Positions 8,994-19,396 of a stretch of 64,000 bases of DNA are shown here, one piece after another. The stretch is taken from positions 114,061 to 178,060 of the forward strand of contig NZ_BCSS01000001.1 in assembly GCF_001570985.1 (NCBI RefSeq). Reading direction: 5' to 3'. Both the position numbers and the translations under genes were made by a program. The stretch is from Janibacter limosus NBRC 16128. Its GTDB lineage: Bacteria; Actinomycetota; Actinomycetes; Actinomycetales; Dermatophilaceae. The notes below the pieces were generated by a model. It saw nothing but the letters and a program-made list of their open reading frames with translations, was not told the DNA's origin and ran no database searches. Within the stretch, counting starts at the first letter, position 1. Every line of letters starts with the position of its first letter.

Positions 8994-9970
8994 GGGGTGA
9001 ACCTCTCGTGGGCGATGCCGACGACATCGGACAGTCGGGTGAAACCGCGCTCGGCGATGAGCTGCTCGAGCTCACGACCGACCCGCTCGGGTGCCGTCGG
9101 GTCGTTGAAGGCAGCGGTCCCGACCTGGATCGCGCTCGCTCCGGCAGCGACCAGCTCGAGGGCATCGCGGCCGTGCCGCACTCCCCCGACGCCGACGATG
9201 GGCACGGTCTTGATCCGGCCGGCACGCATCGCTCCGGCGACCTGCCACACCGCGCGCACGGCCATCGGACGGATCGCCGGACCGGACAGGCCACCGGTCG
9301 CGGCGATGAGGTGCGGACGCAGTCGGTCGATGTCGATCGCCACGCCCAGCGTGGTGTTGATCATCGTCAGCCCGTGGGCTCCGGCCTTGAGGACGGTGTC
9401 GGCGATCCCGACGATGTCGGTGACATCAGGGCTGAGCTTGGCGAGCATCGGGATCCCCCGCGGGACCTCTTCGCGCACGAGCGTCATGACCTTGTGCGAG
9501 CTCGCCGGGTCGCAGGCGAAGACGAGCCCGCGATTGGCGACATTGGGGCAGGAGATGTTGACCTCGATGGCCGCCACGGCGCTCGCGTACCGGCTGCGCA
9601 CGATCGCCTTGGCGACATTGGCGAACTCCGACGCGGTGCTGCCCGCGATGGACACGATGACGCGGGCACCGATCGAGTGCAGCCACGCGAGGTCCTCCTC
9701 GACGAAGGCCTGGACTCCCGGACTCTGCAGGCCGATCGAGTTGAGCATCCCGGACGGGGTCTCGGCCATGCGCGGCGTGCCCCGGCCGGACACCGGCTGG
9801 GACTTCACCGACTTGGTGACGAAGGCTCCCAGCTGGGTGATGTCGATGAATCGGTGCATCTCGCGGCCGTTGGCCGCGCATCCGCTCGCCGTCATCATCG
9901 GGTTGGGCAGGCGGACGCCGGCCAGGTCGAGCGACATGTCCACGGCCGAAGGGGGTGACACAGCAGTCAT
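8990..9970 (-). CDS. pyrD: Dihydroorotate dehydrogenase, class 1B catalytic subunit
   Basis: FMN enzyme oxidising dihydroorotate to orotate. The 326-aa product has the class 1 TIM-barrel signatures LPNPMMTASGC, NSIGLQSPGV, EVNISCPNVANRG and GVGGVRHGRDALELVAAGA. Cys141 in NISCPNV is the catalytic base that defines class 1 (class 2 enzymes use Ser). The neighbouring pyrK makes this the NAD-linked 1B heterotetramer. ATG 9970 overlaps the pyrK stop by one base (TGATG), which fits stoichiometric expression. Confidence 0.95.
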   Translation of the reverse strand: MTAVSPPSAVDMSLDLAGVRLPNPMMTASGCAANGREMHRFIDITQLGAFVTKSVKSQPVSGRGTPRMAETPSGMLNSIGLQSPGVQAFVEEDLAWLHSIGARVIVSIAGSTASEFANVAKAIVRSRYASAVAAIEVNISCPNVANRGLVFACDPASSHKVMTLVREEVPRGIPMLAKLSPDVTDIVGIADTVLKAGAHGLTMINTTLGVAIDIDRLRPHLIAATGGLSGPAIRPMAVRAVWQVAGAMRAGRIKTVPIVGVGGVRHGRDALELVAAGASAIQVGTAAFNDPTAPERVGRELEQLIAERGFTRLSDVVGIAHERFTP

Positions 9971-10869
9971 CAGCGCGCCTCCTTGGGGGCACCGACGGCG
10001 TCGGCCGGAACCCGGCACAGTCCGTCGTCGAAGGCCTCCCAGCGCACCCGGTCGCCCCGGAAGACCGGGCCTTCCAAGCAGCTGCGGACCATCTTGGTGG
10101 TGCCGTGCTGGTCGGTGACCGGCATGACGCAGGTCATGCAGATGCCGACACCGCAGGCCATGGCCTCCTCGACCGCGACCTGGGCGACGATGCCGTGGTC
10201 GGCGGCGATCGCGCTCATCGAGCGCAGCATGCCCATCGGTCCGCACCCGTAGAGCACCCCGGCGCCGGTGCGGGCGATGAGGTCGGGCAGGACATCCGAG
10301 ACCCAGCCTTGGGTGCCGGCGGATCCGTCATCGGTCGTCACGGTGACGCCGTCAGCGACCCGGCGCGCCTCGACGACCCCGAAGAGCCGATCAGCCGAGG
10401 CCGCACCGAGCACGATCTCGACGGGGCACCCGCGCTCGCGCAGCTGCTCGGCGAGCCAGAAGAGCGGAGCGGAGCCGTAGCCACCGCCGACGAGGATGCA
10501 CGGGACCGGCTGCGACGGCAGGGGGAAGCCCTTGCCAAGGGGCCCGATGACGCTGACGCTCTGCCCCGGCTCGAGCCGGGTGATCTCCTGGGTGCCCGGT
10601 CCGGCCGCGGCGACGACCACCTCGGTCGTCGCCCCGTAGGTCCCGGCAGGGCTGACCCGGTGGATGGAGAAGCTGCGACGCAGGAGCATCGAGCTCGTGC
10701 CGTCGCCGACCGCCAGGGCCACGAACTGACCGGGACGGGCGATCTCCGCGAGCCCGGGCGTCACGAGCGTCAGGTGCCGGTAGGCCCCCACCGCCGTGTT
10801 GCCGAGGACCTCGGCGTCGACCTGGACGACTCCCGCACCCTCACGTGCCGCGATGGTGCGTGCCGTCAC
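9970..10869 (-). CDS. pyrK: Dihydroorotate dehydrogenase electron transfer subunit (PyrK)
   Basis: Passes electrons from PyrD to NAD+ through FAD and a 2Fe-2S cluster. The 299-aa product shows a ferredoxin-reductase FAD-binding barrel ([15 protein letters not shown]), a nucleotide-binding [16 protein letters not shown] segment, and a C-terminal cysteine cluster [17 protein letters not shown] plus a later Cys in RSCLEG for the iron-sulfur centre. GTG 10869 overlaps the carB stop (GTGA). Together with pyrD it defines the 1B system, unlike mycobacteria which use quinone-linked class 2 PyrD. Confidence 0.93.
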   Translation of the reverse strand: MTARTIAAREGAGVVQVDAEVLGNTAVGAYRHLTLVTPGLAEIARPGQFVALAVGDGTSSMLLRRSFSIHRVSPAGTYGATTEVVVAAAGPGTQEITRLEPGQSVSVIGPLGKGFPLPSQPVPCILVGGGYGSAPLFWLAEQLRERGCPVEIVLGAASADRLFGVVEARRVADGVTVTTDDGSAGTQGWVSDVLPDLIARTGAGVLYGCGPMGMLRSMSAIAADHGIVAQVAVEEAMACGVGICMTCVMPVTDQHGTTKMVRSCLEGPVFRGDRVRWEAFDDGLCRVPADAVGAPKEAR

Positions 10870-13800
10870 CGGCCCACCCCGTACAGGTCGAGGTCGCGCG
10901 CGTGCTCCTGCAGGGGCTTGACCCGCAGCTCGCCGTTGATGCGTGCCTCGATCGACTGCACCGCTGCACCGAGCTGCTGGACCGTGGTGACGATCGGCTT
11001 GTCCATGGCGGTCGTCGCGGCCCGGATGGCGTAACCGTCGGCCCGGGCGTTCTGCCCGGACGGGGTGTTGAAGACGACGTCGATCTCGCCGGCGAGGATC
11101 CGGTCGACGACGCTTTCCTCGCCTTCGACCCGCTCCGAGTGCTTGGTGACGACCTCGCACTCGATCGCGTTGCGGCGCAGGACATCGGCGGTGCCTTGCG
11201 TGGCGAGGATGGTGAAACCGAGGTCGGCCAGACGCTTGATCGGGAAGATCATCGCGCGCTTGTCCCGGTTGGCGACCGAGACGAAGACCCGCCCCGTCGT
11301 CGGCAGGCCGCTCGAGAGGGACCCGAGCTGGCTCTTGGCGAAGGCGGCGCCGAAGTCGGCGTCGATACCCATGACCTCCCCGGTGGAGCGCATCTCGGGA
11401 CCGAGCAGGGAGTCGACGACATCGCCCTCCTTGGTGCGGAAGCGCTTGAAGGGCAGCACGGCCTCCTTGACGGACATCGGCGCGTGGGCCGGCATCGAAC
11501 CACCGTCGGCGTGACGCGGCAGCATGCCCTCGTCCTTGAGCTCGGCGATGCTCGTGCCGAGCATGACCCGGGCCGCGGCCTTGGCCAGGGGGACGCCCGT
11601 GGCCTTGGCGACGAAGGGGACGGTGCGCGAGGCGCGCGGGTTGGCCTCGAGGACGTAGAGGACGTCCTGGGCGAGTGCGAACTGGACATTCATCAGGCCG
11701 CGGACCCCGATGCCCTCGGCGAGGGCGAGCGTCGCCTCGCGCACCCGCTGCAGCTCCGAGGTACCGAGCGTTGCCGGCGGCAGGGTGCAGCTCGAGTCGC
11801 CGGAGTGGATCCCGGCCTCCTCGATGTGCTCCATGATCCCGCCGAGGTACATCTCCTTGCCGTCGTACAGCGCGTCGACGTCGATCTCGATGGCGTCGTC
11901 GAGGAAGCGGTCGACGAGGATCGGGTGCTCGGGGCTGGCGATGGCCGCACGCGTCACGTACTCGGAGAGGGTGGAGTCGTCGTAGACGATCTCCATGCCC
12001 CGCCCACCGAGGACATAGGACGGGCGGACGAGGACCGGGTAGCCGATCTCGCGGGCGATCTCGACGGCCTCCTCCGCGCTGAAGGCGGTGCCGTGCTTGG
12101 GCGCGTTGAGCCCGGCCTCGTGGAGCACCCGGCCGAAGTGGCCGCGGTCCTCGGCGAGGTCGATGGCCTCGGGCGAGGTGCCGACGATCGGCACTCCGGC
12201 CGCCTTGAGCGCAGCCGCCAGGCCGAGCGGGGTCTGCCCGCCGAGCTGGACGATGACGCCCGCGATCGGGCCGGCCTGAGTCTCGGCGTGGATGACCTCG
12301 AGGGTGTCCTCGAGGGTCAGCGGCTCGAAGTACAACCGGCTGCTGGTGTCGTAGTCCGTCGAGACGGTCTCGGGGTTGCAGTTGACCATCACGGTGTCGT
12401 ACCCGGCGTCGCGCAGGGCGAAGCTGGCGTGGACGCACGAATAGTCGAACTCGACGCCCTGCCCGATCCGGTTGGGCCCGGAGCCGAGGATGATGACGGC
12501 CGGACGCTCGCGCGGCGCGACCTCGCTCTCCTCGTCGTAGGAGCTGTAGTGGTAGGGCGTGCGTGCGGCGAACTCCGCTGCGCAGGTGTCGACCGTCTTG
12601 TAGACCGGGCGCACACCGAGGGCGTGGCGCACACCGCGCACGACGGCCTCGTCCATCCGCCGCAGACGGGCGATCTGGGCGTCGGAGAAGCCGTGCCGCT
12701 TGGCCAGGCGCAGCACCTGCGGGTTGAGCTCGTCGGCGTCGTGCACCTCCTGCGCGACGGAGTTGATGAGCTCCATCTGGTCGAGGTACCAGGGGTCGAT
12801 CTTGGTGGCCTCGAAGACCTCCTCGACCGAGAGACCGGCACGCATGGCCTGCTGCACCTGCACGATGCGGCCGTCTGTGGGGGTGCGCGCGGCCGCGAGG
12901 AGCGCGCGTCCCTCCTCGGGCGTGGGCTGGTCGCCGTCCCAGTGGAAGGTGGCGTCCTTGCGCTCCGCGGAGCGCAGCGCCTTCTGCAGGGCCTCGGTGA
13001 AGTTGCGACCGATGGCCATCGCCTCGCCGACGGACTTCATCGTCGTCGTGAGCGTCGGGTCGGCTGCCGGGAACTTCTCGAAGGCGAACCGCGGCACCTT
13101 GACGACGACATAGTCCAGGCTCGGCTCGAAGGCGGCCGGCGTCTCCTGGGTGATGTCGTTGGGCACCTCGTCGAGGGTGTACCCGATGGCCATCTTGGCC
13201 GCGATCTTGGCGATCGGGAAGCCGGTGGCCTTCGACGCCAGCGCCGACGAGCGCGACACGCGGGGGTTCATCTCGATGACGATCATCCGACCGTCGACGG
13301 GGTCGATGGCGAACTGGATGTTGCAGCCGCCGGTCTCGACGCCGACCTCGCGGATGACGGCGATGCCGACATCACGCATCTTCTGGTACTCGCGGTCGGT
13401 GAGGGTGAGCGCGGGCGCGACGGTGATGGAGTCACCGGTGTGGACACCGACGGGATCGAAGTTCTCGATCGAGCAGACGACGACGACGTTGTCGGCCGTG
13501 TCGCGCATGACCTCGAGCTCGTACTCCTTCCAGCCCAGGATCGACTCCTCGAGGAGCACCTCGGTCGTCGGGCTGGCCTGGAGGCCGGCGCCGGCCATGC
13601 GACGCAGGTCGTCCTCGTCGTAGGCGAAGCCGGAGCCGAGGCCACCCATGGTGAAGGAGGGGCGCACGACGACCGGGTAGCCGAGCTCCTGCGCCGCGGC
13701 GAGGGTCTTGTCCAACGCAAACCGGACCTGCTCGCCCGGCGTCGACCCGGCGGGGGCCTCGTTGGCATTGCAGATGATCGACTTCGCCGACTTCGCACCA

Positions 13801-14216
13801 CAGCGCTCGACGACGCCCTTGAAGCGCTGACGGTCCTCACCGAGCTCGATGGCCTCGACGCTGGCGCCGATGAGCGGGCAGTTGTACTTCTCGAGGATCC
13901 CGGCCTCGTGCAGCGCGATGGCCGCGTTGAGCGCGGTCTGCCCGCCGAGGGTGGCCAGCACCGCGTCGGGGCGCTCGCGCTCGATGATCTTCTCGATCAC
14001 CTCGGGGGTGATCGGCTCGATGTAGGTGGCGTCCGCGAACTCGGGGTCGGTCATGATCGTCGCGGGGTTGGAGTTGACCAGGATGACCCGGATCCCCTCC
14101 TCGCGCAGGACGCGGCAGGCCTGGGTGCCGGAGTAGTCGAACTCGCAGGCCTGTCCGATGACGATCGGCCCGGAGCCGATGACGAGAACGCTCTTGATGT
14201 CGTCGCGCTTGGGCAT
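10866..14216 (-). CDS. carB: Carbamoyl-phosphate synthase large subunit
   Basis: Makes carbamoyl phosphate from bicarbonate, two ATP and ammonia supplied by CarA. At 1116 aa it is slightly longer than the E. coli protein. It contains the two homologous ATP-grasp synthetase halves, starting [20 protein letters not shown] and [19 protein letters not shown], separated by the oligomerisation domain, and a C-terminal MGS-like allosteric domain ([20 protein letters not shown]) where UMP/ornithine would bind. ATG 14216 overlaps the carA stop (TGATG). The open frame continues far upstream but only as a shadow of carA. Confidence 0.97.
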   Translation of the reverse strand: MPKRDDIKSVLVIGSGPIVIGQACEFDYSGTQACRVLREEGIRVILVNSNPATIMTDPEFADATYIEPITPEVIEKIIERERPDAVLATLGGQTALNAAIALHEAGILEKYNCPLIGASVEAIELGEDRQRFKGVVERCGAKSAKSIICNANEAPAGSTPGEQVRFALDKTLAAAQELGYPVVVRPSFTMGGLGSGFAYDEDDLRRMAGAGLQASPTTEVLLEESILGWKEYELEVMRDTADNVVVVCSIENFDPVGVHTGDSITVAPALTLTDREYQKMRDVGIAVIREVGVETGGCNIQFAIDPVDGRMIVIEMNPRVSRSSALASKATGFPIAKIAAKMAIGYTLDEVPNDITQETPAAFEPSLDYVVVKVPRFAFEKFPAADPTLTTTMKSVGEAMAIGRNFTEALQKALRSAERKDATFHWDGDQPTPEEGRALLAAARTPTDGRIVQVQQAMRAGLSVEEVFEATKIDPWYLDQMELINSVAQEVHDADELNPQVLRLAKRHGFSDAQIARLRRMDEAVVRGVRHALGVRPVYKTVDTCAAEFAARTPYHYSSYDEESEVAPRERPAVIILGSGPNRIGQGVEFDYSCVHASFALRDAGYDTVMVNCNPETVSTDYDTSSRLYFEPLTLEDTLEVIHAETQAGPIAGVIVQLGGQTPLGLAAALKAAGVPIVGTSPEAIDLAEDRGHFGRVLHEAGLNAPKHGTAFSAEEAVEIAREIGYPVLVRPSYVLGGRGMEIVYDDSTLSEYVTRAAIASPEHPILVDRFLDDAIEIDVDALYDGKEMYLGGIMEHIEEAGIHSGDSSCTLPPATLGTSELQRVREATLALAEGIGVRGLMNVQFALAQDVLYVLEANPRASRTVPFVAKATGVPLAKAAARVMLGTSIAELKDEGMLPRHADGGSMPAHAPMSVKEAVLPFKRFRTKEGDVVDSLLGPEMRSTGEVMGIDADFGAAFAKSQLGSLSSGLPTTGRVFVSVANRDKRAMIFPIKRLADLGFTILATQGTADVLRRNAIECEVVTKHSERVEGEESVVDRILAGEIDVVFNTPSGQNARADGYAIRAATTAMDKPIVTTVQQLGAAVQSIEARINGELRVKPLQEHARDLDLYGVGR

Positions 14217-15373
14217 CAGGCCTGGGTCTCCTTGGTGCCGGCAGCCGCCAGCAGATCGATGAAGCGGTCGAAGAGGTAGGCGGCGTCGTGCGGACCGGCC
14301 GCCGCCTCCGGGTGGTACTGGACGGAGAAGGCGCGCAGGCGCCCGCTGTCGTCGTGGAGCTCCAGTCCCTCGACGACATCGTCGTTGAGGCAGACGTGGC
14401 TCACGCTCGCCGTGCCGAAGGGGGTCTGCGTCGCCTCGTCGAGAGGGGCGTCCACGGCGAAGCCGTGGTTGTGCGCGGTCACCTCGACCTTGTTGGTCGT
14501 CCGGTCGAAGACCGGCTGGTTGATGCCACGGTGGCCGTACTTCAGCTTGTAGGTGCCGAAGCCGAGCGCCCGACCGAAGAGCTGGTTGCCGAAGCAGATG
14601 CCGAAGTAGGGCAGACCGGCGCGCAGCGCCTCCTGCAGCAGGGCCACCTGGTCCCCGGCCGTCGCCGGGTCCCCGGGTCCGTTGGAGAAGAAGAGACCGT
14701 CGGGAGCGACCGCCATGACCTCCTCGAGCGTCGCGGTGGCGGGCAGGACGTGCACCTCGATGCCGCGCTCGGCCAGCCGGGTGGGGGTCATCGTCTTGAT
14801 CCCCAGGTCGATCGCGGCGACGGTGAAGCGCTTGTCCCCCTGGGCCTCGACGACATAGGCCTCGGTGGTGCTCACCTGGGCCGCGAGCGCGGAGCCGGCC
14901 ATCTCGGGTGCGGCCTGCACCCGCTGCAGGAGGGTCGCCTCGTCGACGAGGGCGTCCCCGGAGAAGATGCCGACGCGCATCGCGCCGCGCTCGCGCAGGT
15001 GGCGGGTGAGGGCCCGGGTGTCGATCCCGGCGATGCTGACGACGCCCTGCGTGGTCAGCTCCTCCTCGAGAGGGCGGCGCGATCGCCAGTTGCTCGGGCG
15101 GATCGCGGGGTCGCGCAGGACATATCCGGCGACGTGGATGCGGGAGGACTCGTCGTCCTCGTCGTTCCACCCGGTGTTGCCGACGTGCGGGGCAGTCATG
15201 ACGACGACCTGGCCGCGGTAGCTGGGGTCGGTGAGCGTCTCCTGGTACCCGGTCATGCCGGTGGAGAAGACCGCCTCGCCGACGGTCTCACCGACGGCGC
15301 CGTAGGCCGTGCCGGTGAAGGTCCGGCCGTCCTCGAGGACCAGGACCGCTGGGCTGGTGCTGTGCTGACTCAA
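14216..15373 (-). CDS. carA: Carbamoyl-phosphate synthase small (glutaminase) subunit
   Basis: Releases ammonia from glutamine for CarB. 385 aa. The N-terminal CarA-specific domain ([33 protein letters not shown]) is followed by a class I glutamine amidotransferase domain with the nucleophile Cys260 in [12 protein letters not shown] and the catalytic His-x-Glu in [16 protein letters not shown] 15373 overlaps the pyrC stop (ATGA). The product serves both pyrimidine and arginine synthesis; its place in this operon suggests PyrR control dominates. Confidence 0.97.
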   Translation of the reverse strand: MSQHSTSPAVLVLEDGRTFTGTAYGAVGETVGEAVFSTGMTGYQETLTDPSYRGQVVVMTAPHVGNTGWNDEDDESSRIHVAGYVLRDPAIRPSNWRSRRPLEEELTTQGVVSIAGIDTRALTRHLRERGAMRVGIFSGDALVDEATLLQRVQAAPEMAGSALAAQVSTTEAYVVEAQGDKRFTVAAIDLGIKTMTPTRLAERGIEVHVLPATATLEEVMAVAPDGLFFSNGPGDPATAGDQVALLQEALRAGLPYFGICFGNQLFGRALGFGTYKLKYGHRGINQPVFDRTTNKVEVTAHNHGFAVDAPLDEATQTPFGTASVSHVCLNDDVVEGLELHDDSGRLRAFSVQYHPEAAAGPHDAAYLFDRFIDLLAAAGTKETQA

Positions 15374-16671
15374 TTGATGACCTCTCCATCGGTGGCCGTG
15401 ACGCGGCCGCGCAGGATCGTCGTACGGACAGCCCCGGTGAGGGTGTGCCCGGCGAAGGGGGTGTTGCGGGACAGTGACTGCGAGGCGGACGGATCGACGG
15501 TGACCCGGGCGCTGGTGTCGACGAGGACGAGGTTGGCGGGAGTGCCGACCTCGATCGCCCGTCCGTGATCGGTGAGCCCGGCGATGCGGGCCGGGGCGTG
15601 GGACATCCGCTCGGCGAGCGTGGCCAGATCGGTGCGCCCCGACGTGACCATGACGTCGTGGACGACGGCAAAGGCCGTCTCCAGCCCGAGCATGCCGAAG
15701 GCCGCATCGGGGAAGGCATGCTCCTTGTCGTGACGGGCGTGCGGCGCGTGGTCGGTGGCGACCGCATCGATCGTGCCGTCGGCCAGGGCCTCGCGCAGCG
15801 CCTCGACGTCCTCGGCGGGACGCAGCGGCGGGTTGACCTTGTAGACCGGGTCGTAGCCGGTGAGCAGGTCGGTCGTGAGCACGAGGTGGTGCGGGGTGAC
15901 CTCGGCGGTGATCCGGGCTCCGCGTCGCTTGGCCCAGCGCACGGCCTCGACGCCTTCGGCGGTCGAGACATGGGCGACGTGCACGCGCGAGCCGGTGTGC
16001 AGTGCCAGCTCGGCGTCACGGGCGATGATGCTCGACTCGGCCACGGCCGGCCAGCCGGTCAGACCCAGTCGGCCGCTCATCTCACCCTCGTGGCAGCAGG
16101 CCGACGGCCCGGCGAGAGCCGGGTCCTGGCTGTGCTGGGAGATGACCCCGTCGAAGGCGCGCACGTACTCCAGCGCCCGTCGCATGACGCGGGCGTCGTG
16201 TACGCAGCGCCCGTCGTCGGAGAAGACGCGCACCCGTGCCCGCGAGCGGTGCATCAGGCCGAGCTCGGCGAGCTCGGCACCCTCGAGCGCCTTGGTCACC
16301 GAGCCGATCGGCTGGACATCGCAGTGTGCCGCAGCGACCCCGAGGTCGAGGACGCGCTCGGCGGCCTCAGCGGTGTCGGTGACCGGGCTCGTGTTGGCCA
16401 TGGCGAGCACGGCGGTGAACCCGCCGGCCGCAGCCGCGGCGGACCCGGTGCGCACCGTCTCCGCGTCCTCACGGCCGGGCTCGCGCAGGTGCGTGTGCAG
16501 GTCGACGAGGCCCGGGAGCAGGACCAGTCCCTCGGCATCGAGCCGCGCGACATCCGTCGGTGCATCGCCGGCCGCGTCAGCGCCCAGCGCGGCGATGACG
16601 CCGTCTCGCACGAGGACGTCGGTGGTCGGGCCACCCAGCGGCGAGGCGCCGGTGATCAACAGGTCGCTCAT
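15370..16671 (-). CDS. pyrC: Dihydroorotase, class I
   Basis: Zinc amidohydrolase cyclising carbamoyl aspartate to dihydroorotate. The 433-aa length and the metal-binding [18 protein letters not shown] motif (near residues 57-74) mark the long class I form. Further ligands are seen at [15 protein letters not shown] and [13 protein letters not shown], the last carrying the catalytic Asp. Overlaps pyrB upstream and carA downstream by 4 nt each. The small membrane protein gene found between pyrC and carA in mycobacteria is absent here. Confidence 0.96.
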   Translation of the reverse strand: MSDLLITGASPLGGPTTDVLVRDGVIAALGADAAGDAPTDVARLDAEGLVLLPGLVDLHTHLREPGREDAETVRTGSAAAAAGGFTAVLAMANTSPVTDTAEAAERVLDLGVAAAHCDVQPIGSVTKALEGAELAELGLMHRSRARVRVFSDDGRCVHDARVMRRALEYVRAFDGVISQHSQDPALAGPSACCHEGEMSGRLGLTGWPAVAESSIIARDAELALHTGSRVHVAHVSTAEGVEAVRWAKRRGARITAEVTPHHLVLTTDLLTGYDPVYKVNPPLRPAEDVEALREALADGTIDAVATDHAPHARHDKEHAFPDAAFGMLGLETAFAVVHDVMVTSGRTDLATLAERMSHAPARIAGLTDHGRAIEVGTPANLVLVDTSARVTVDPSASQSLSRNTPFAGHTLTGAVRTTILRGRVTATDGEVIN

Positions 16672-17642
16672 GCGGCGCCCCCTTCGTCGGTCAGGCCGGA
16701 GGCCAGCAGGTGGTACAGGACGCTCATCCGCACGGCGACACCGGCGCTCACCTGGTCCAGGACCAGGCTGCCGGCCGCATCGGCCGCGTCGGCGGCGATC
16801 TCGAGGCCGCGGTTCATCGGGCCGGGGTGGCAGATGACCGCCTCGGGGTTGACCGCGGTGAGTGCGGCCAGCCGATCGCGGGTCAGCCCGTAGCCGACCG
16901 TGTACTCGCGGGCCGTGGGGAAGAACCCACCGGCCATCCGCTCGCGCTGCACCCGCAGCATCATCAGGGCGTCCACACCGGAGTCGATGACCTCGTCGAG
17001 GTCGTCGCTCAGCGTGAAGCCGTCCGTCTCCGCCCAGCGCGTGGAGCCGCTCGGCATGAGGGTCGGCGGCGCGACCACGGTGACCTCGGCCCCCAGGCGC
17101 GGCAGCGACAGGACATTGGAGCGGAAGACCCGACTGTGCGTCACGTCCCCGACGATCGCGATCCGCTTGCCCTCGAGGGTTCCGAGCCGACGCTCCAGCG
17201 TGTAGGCGTCGAGCAGGGCCTGGGTGGGGTGCTCGTGCGTGCCGTCACCGGCGTTGACCACGGCGGCGCGCACGCCCGACTCGTCGAACCAGCGCGCGAC
17301 CTGGTGAGCAGCACCGGAGGCCTGGTGACGCATGACGATCGCGTCCACGCCCATGGCCGCGATGGTGCGCACGGTGTCACGGAGGGACTCTCCCTTGGAC
17401 GTGGAGGATCCCTTGCCGGTGATGTTGATCGTGTCCGCGCTCATCCACTTGCCCGCGATCTCGAAGGAGCTGCGGGTGCGGGTGGAGTCCTCGAAGAAGA
17501 GGTTGATGATCGTGCGGCCGCGCAGGGTCGGCAGCTTCTTGACCTCGCGGTGCTGCACCTCGTGCATCTCGGCAGCGGTGTCGAGCACTGCGCGCAGGTC
17601 GGCGTCGGTGAGGTCGGCGACGGAGAGCAGGTGACGGTTCAT
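16668..17642 (-). CDS. pyrB: Aspartate carbamoyltransferase catalytic subunit
   Basis: First committed step, joining carbamoyl phosphate and aspartate. 324 aa. Carbamoyl-phosphate-binding [13 protein letters not shown] (near residue 50), the [12 protein letters not shown] loop, HPTQALLD and the aspartate-side [10 protein letters not shown] are all visible. No regulatory PyrI subunit is present in the window, as expected for actinobacteria. ATG 17642 overlaps the pyrR stop (ATGA). Confidence 0.96.
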   Translation of the reverse strand: MNRHLLSVADLTDADLRAVLDTAAEMHEVQHREVKKLPTLRGRTIINLFFEDSTRTRSSFEIAGKWMSADTINITGKGSSTSKGESLRDTVRTIAAMGVDAIVMRHQASGAAHQVARWFDESGVRAAVVNAGDGTHEHPTQALLDAYTLERRLGTLEGKRIAIVGDVTHSRVFRSNVLSLPRLGAEVTVVAPPTLMPSGSTRWAETDGFTLSDDLDEVIDSGVDALMMLRVQRERMAGGFFPTAREYTVGYGLTRDRLAALTAVNPEAVICHPGPMNRGLEIAADAADAAGSLVLDQVSAGVAVRMSVLYHLLASGLTDEGGAA

Positions 17643-18220
17643 CGAGGGTCACCTCCCGAGATCGTGACGGAGTCAGCGACGTCGTCGTAACCGGTGAGGC
17701 GCACGGTGACCCGCTCCGCCTGCGAGGTCGGCAGGTTCTTGCCCACGTGGTCGGCGCGGATCGGCAGCTCGCGGTGGCCGCGGTCGACGAGGACCGCGAG
17801 GCGGACGGCGCGGGGGCGGCCGTAGTCGGACAACGCGTCCAGCGCGGCCCGGACGGTGCGACCGGAGTACAGGACGTCGTCGACGAGGACGACGATCCGG
17901 TCATCGACGCCAGCGGGCGGGAAGGTCGTCTGGGCGGGCGCACGGGTCGGGCGACCGCGCAGGTCGTCGCGGTACATCGTCACGTCCAGCGAGCCGACGG
18001 GCACGGATGCCCCCTCGATCTCGCTGATCAGGGTGGCGAGGCGTTGGGCGAGCTCGACGCCGCGACTGGGGATGCCGAGCAGGACGACGTCCTGGGCTCC
18101 CTTGTTGCGCTCGACGATCTCGTGGGCGATGCGGCGCAGTGCGCGCGCGACATCAGAGGCGCTCATGACCTCGCGGGCGGGTGGCTGGGGCGGGCCCTCA
18201 GCGGATGTCTCCGGACACAT
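17639..18220 (-). CDS. pyrR: Pyrimidine operon regulator PyrR / uracil phosphoribosyltransferase
   Basis: UMP-responsive RNA-binding regulator with a phosphoribosyltransferase fold. 193 aa; the PRPP-binding motif is [20 protein letters not shown], and [14 protein letters not shown] and [16 protein letters not shown] are typical of PyrR. I start at ATG 18220, 13 nt from a strong AAGGAGG site; an internal ATG at 18166 would also give a plausible protein. The Shine-Dalgarno lies in a PyrR-binding hairpin (18234-18268), so it probably represses its own operon's translation, as shown for mycobacterial pyrR. Confidence 0.94.
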   Translation of the reverse strand: MCPETSAEGPPQPPAREVMSASDVARALRRIAHEIVERNKGAQDVVLLGIPSRGVELAQRLATLISEIEGASVPVGSLDVTMYRDDLRGRPTRAPAQTTFPPAGVDDRIVVLVDDVLYSGRTVRAALDALSDYGRPRAVRLAVLVDRGHRELPIRADHVGKNLPTSQAERVTVRLTGYDDVADSVTISGGDPR

Positions 18221-18233
18221 GGGTGTCTCAAGA

Positions 18234-18268
18234 CCTCCTTCTCTGCCTCACAGGACAGCGGTTAAAGG
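18234..18268 (-). promoter_or_regulatory. PyrR-binding hairpin sequestering the pyrR Shine-Dalgarno
   Basis: The minus strand carries TGTCCTGTGAGGCA (18257-18244), which agrees at 12 of 14 positions with the PyrR recognition loop ARUCCNGNGAGGYU. CUG/CAG flanks close the loop, and an outer CCUU (18268-18265) pairs with AAGG (18240-18237), which is half of the AAGGAGG ribosome binding site at 18240-18234. UMP-PyrR binding would hide the site. Confidence 0.8.
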
Positions 18269-18276
18269 ATGTCGGT

Positions 18277-18304
18277 CGGGGCGACTCTACCGCTGGTCGC
18301 CCCG
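18277..18304. repeat. 9-bp inverted repeat between pyrR and metN
   Basis: Perfect arms CGGGGCGAC and GTCGCCCCG around a 10-nt spacer, in the 171-nt divergent intergenic region. It is not followed by T-runs on either strand. It may be a leader structure of the pyr transcript or an operator; function unknown. Confidence 0.45.
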
Positions 18305-18337
18305 CGACTCGAACCCGTCCCACCGATCTGGACCGCA

Positions 18338-18362
18338 ATAAGCACACAATCGTTTTGCTTAT
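18338..18362 (+). promoter_or_regulatory. Operator-like inverted repeat overlapping the metN -35
   Basis: Perfect 7-bp arms ATAAGCA and TGCTTAT separated by 11 nt. The right arm covers most of the metN -35 box TTGCTT, the usual position for a repressor site. The AT-richness stands out in this genome. The cognate regulator is unknown. Confidence 0.5.
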
Positions 18363-18384
18363 GGGAGACATAACTTCCTATTAT
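18355..18384 (+). promoter_or_regulatory. metN promoter TTGCTT-18-TATTAT
   Basis: -35 TTGCTT (18355-18360), 18-nt spacer, -10 TATTAT (18379-18384). The -10 ends 7 nt before the metN GTG at 18392, predicting a leaderless transcript. This is the most consensus-like promoter I see in the window. Confidence 0.65.
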
Positions 18385-18391
18385 CTACCTC

Positions 18392-19396
18392 GTGACCGAG
18401 ACACCACCCCTGCTCCGCCTCAGCGGCCTGCGCAAGGAGTTCCCCTCCCCGCGCGGACCCGTCGTCGCCCTCGAGGACATCACCCTGTCCATCGCGCGCG
18501 GCTCCATCCACGGCATCGTCGGACGCTCCGGCGCCGGCAAGTCGACGCTCATCCGCTGCCTGACCGGCCTCGAGCAGCCCACGGCCGGCACCGTCGACCT
18601 CGACGGGACCGACATCCCGGCGCTCACCGGCGATGCCCTGCGCGCCGTCCGTCGACGCTTCGGCATGGTCTTCCAGCACGCCAACCTGCTGGACTCGCGC
18701 TCCGCCGCGGACAACATCGCCCTGCCCCTGGAGATCGCCGGCTGGACCACCGCCGAGCGACGCGCCCGGGTCGCCGAGCTGCTCGACCTCGTCGGCCTCA
18801 CCGACCGCGCCGACAACCACCCAGGCCAGCTCTCCGGCGGCCAGCAGCAGCGTGTCGGCATCGCCCGCGCCCTGGCGACAGGGCCCGACATCCTGCTGTG
18901 CGACGAGCCGACCTCGGCCCTCGACGCCGGCACGACCCGCCAGATCCTCGGCCTCCTGCGCGACCTGCGCGAGCGCCTCGGGATCACCGTCGTGATCATC
19001 ACCCACGAGCCCTCCGTCGTCCGCGAGGTGTGCGACACCGTGACCCTGCTGGCGGACGGCAAGGTCCTCGAGACCGGCGCCATCAGCGATGTCGTCGCCG
19101 ACGCCAGCGGTCAGCTCCACCGCGACCTCGTCCCCCTGCCGCCCCTGCCGCTGGAGCACGACGGCGGGTACGTCGAGGTCGCCCTCGGCGACGCCCGCTC
19201 CGCAGCCGCGAGCGTGGACGCAGTCCTGGCGCTCCTGCGCGAAGGGGGTGTGCCCGCCGAGGTCGCTGCGGCCACCCTCGAGACCATCGCCGGACGTCGT
19301 GTCGGACGCATCCAGCTCGAGGTCGACCCGGCCCGCACCCAGGACGCGGTCCACCTCCTCGAGGCTGCACACCTCTCCCCGGAGGTGGCGGCATGA
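18392..19396 (+). CDS. metN: Methionine ABC transporter ATP-binding protein
   Basis: ATPase of the MetNIQ importer for L- and D-methionine. 334 aa: Walker A GRSGAGKS (44-51), Q-loop VFQHANLL, signature LSGGQQQRVGIARAL, Walker B ILLCDEPTSALD and switch THEPS. The C-terminal NIL domain (about residues 245-330, VEVALGDARSAAASVDAVLALL) is the methionine-sensing module that gives trans-inhibition in this family. GTG start with a TATTAT -10 just 7 nt upstream, so likely leaderless. The stop overlaps the metI ATG (ATGA). Divergent from pyrR. Confidence 0.95.
   Translation: MTETPPLLRLSGLRKEFPSPRGPVVALEDITLSIARGSIHGIVGRSGAGKSTLIRCLTGLEQPTAGTVDLDGTDIPALTGDALRAVRRRFGMVFQHANLLDSRSAADNIALPLEIAGWTTAERRARVAELLDLVGLTDRADNHPGQLSGGQQQRVGIARALATGPDILLCDEPTSALDAGTTRQILGLLRDLRERLGITVVIITHEPSVVREVCDTVTLLADGKVLETGAISDVVADASGQLHRDLVPLPPLPLEHDGGYVEVALGDARSAAASVDAVLALLREGGVPAEVAAATLETIAGRRVGRIQLEVDPARTQDAVHLLEAAHLSPEVAA

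Noticed and set aside
10845..14279. A 1144-codon open frame on the plus strand opposite carB
   Set aside because: It has no recognisable domain, is rich in Arg/Gly/Asp/Val as expected for the antisense of a GC-rich gene, and carB is unmistakable.
18300..18330. tRNA-like 3' end (GGTTCGAGTC ... GGGGCGACCA) on the minus strand upstream of pyrR
   Set aside because: The T-arm does not pair properly and no acceptor 5' strand, D-arm or anticodon arm exists upstream.
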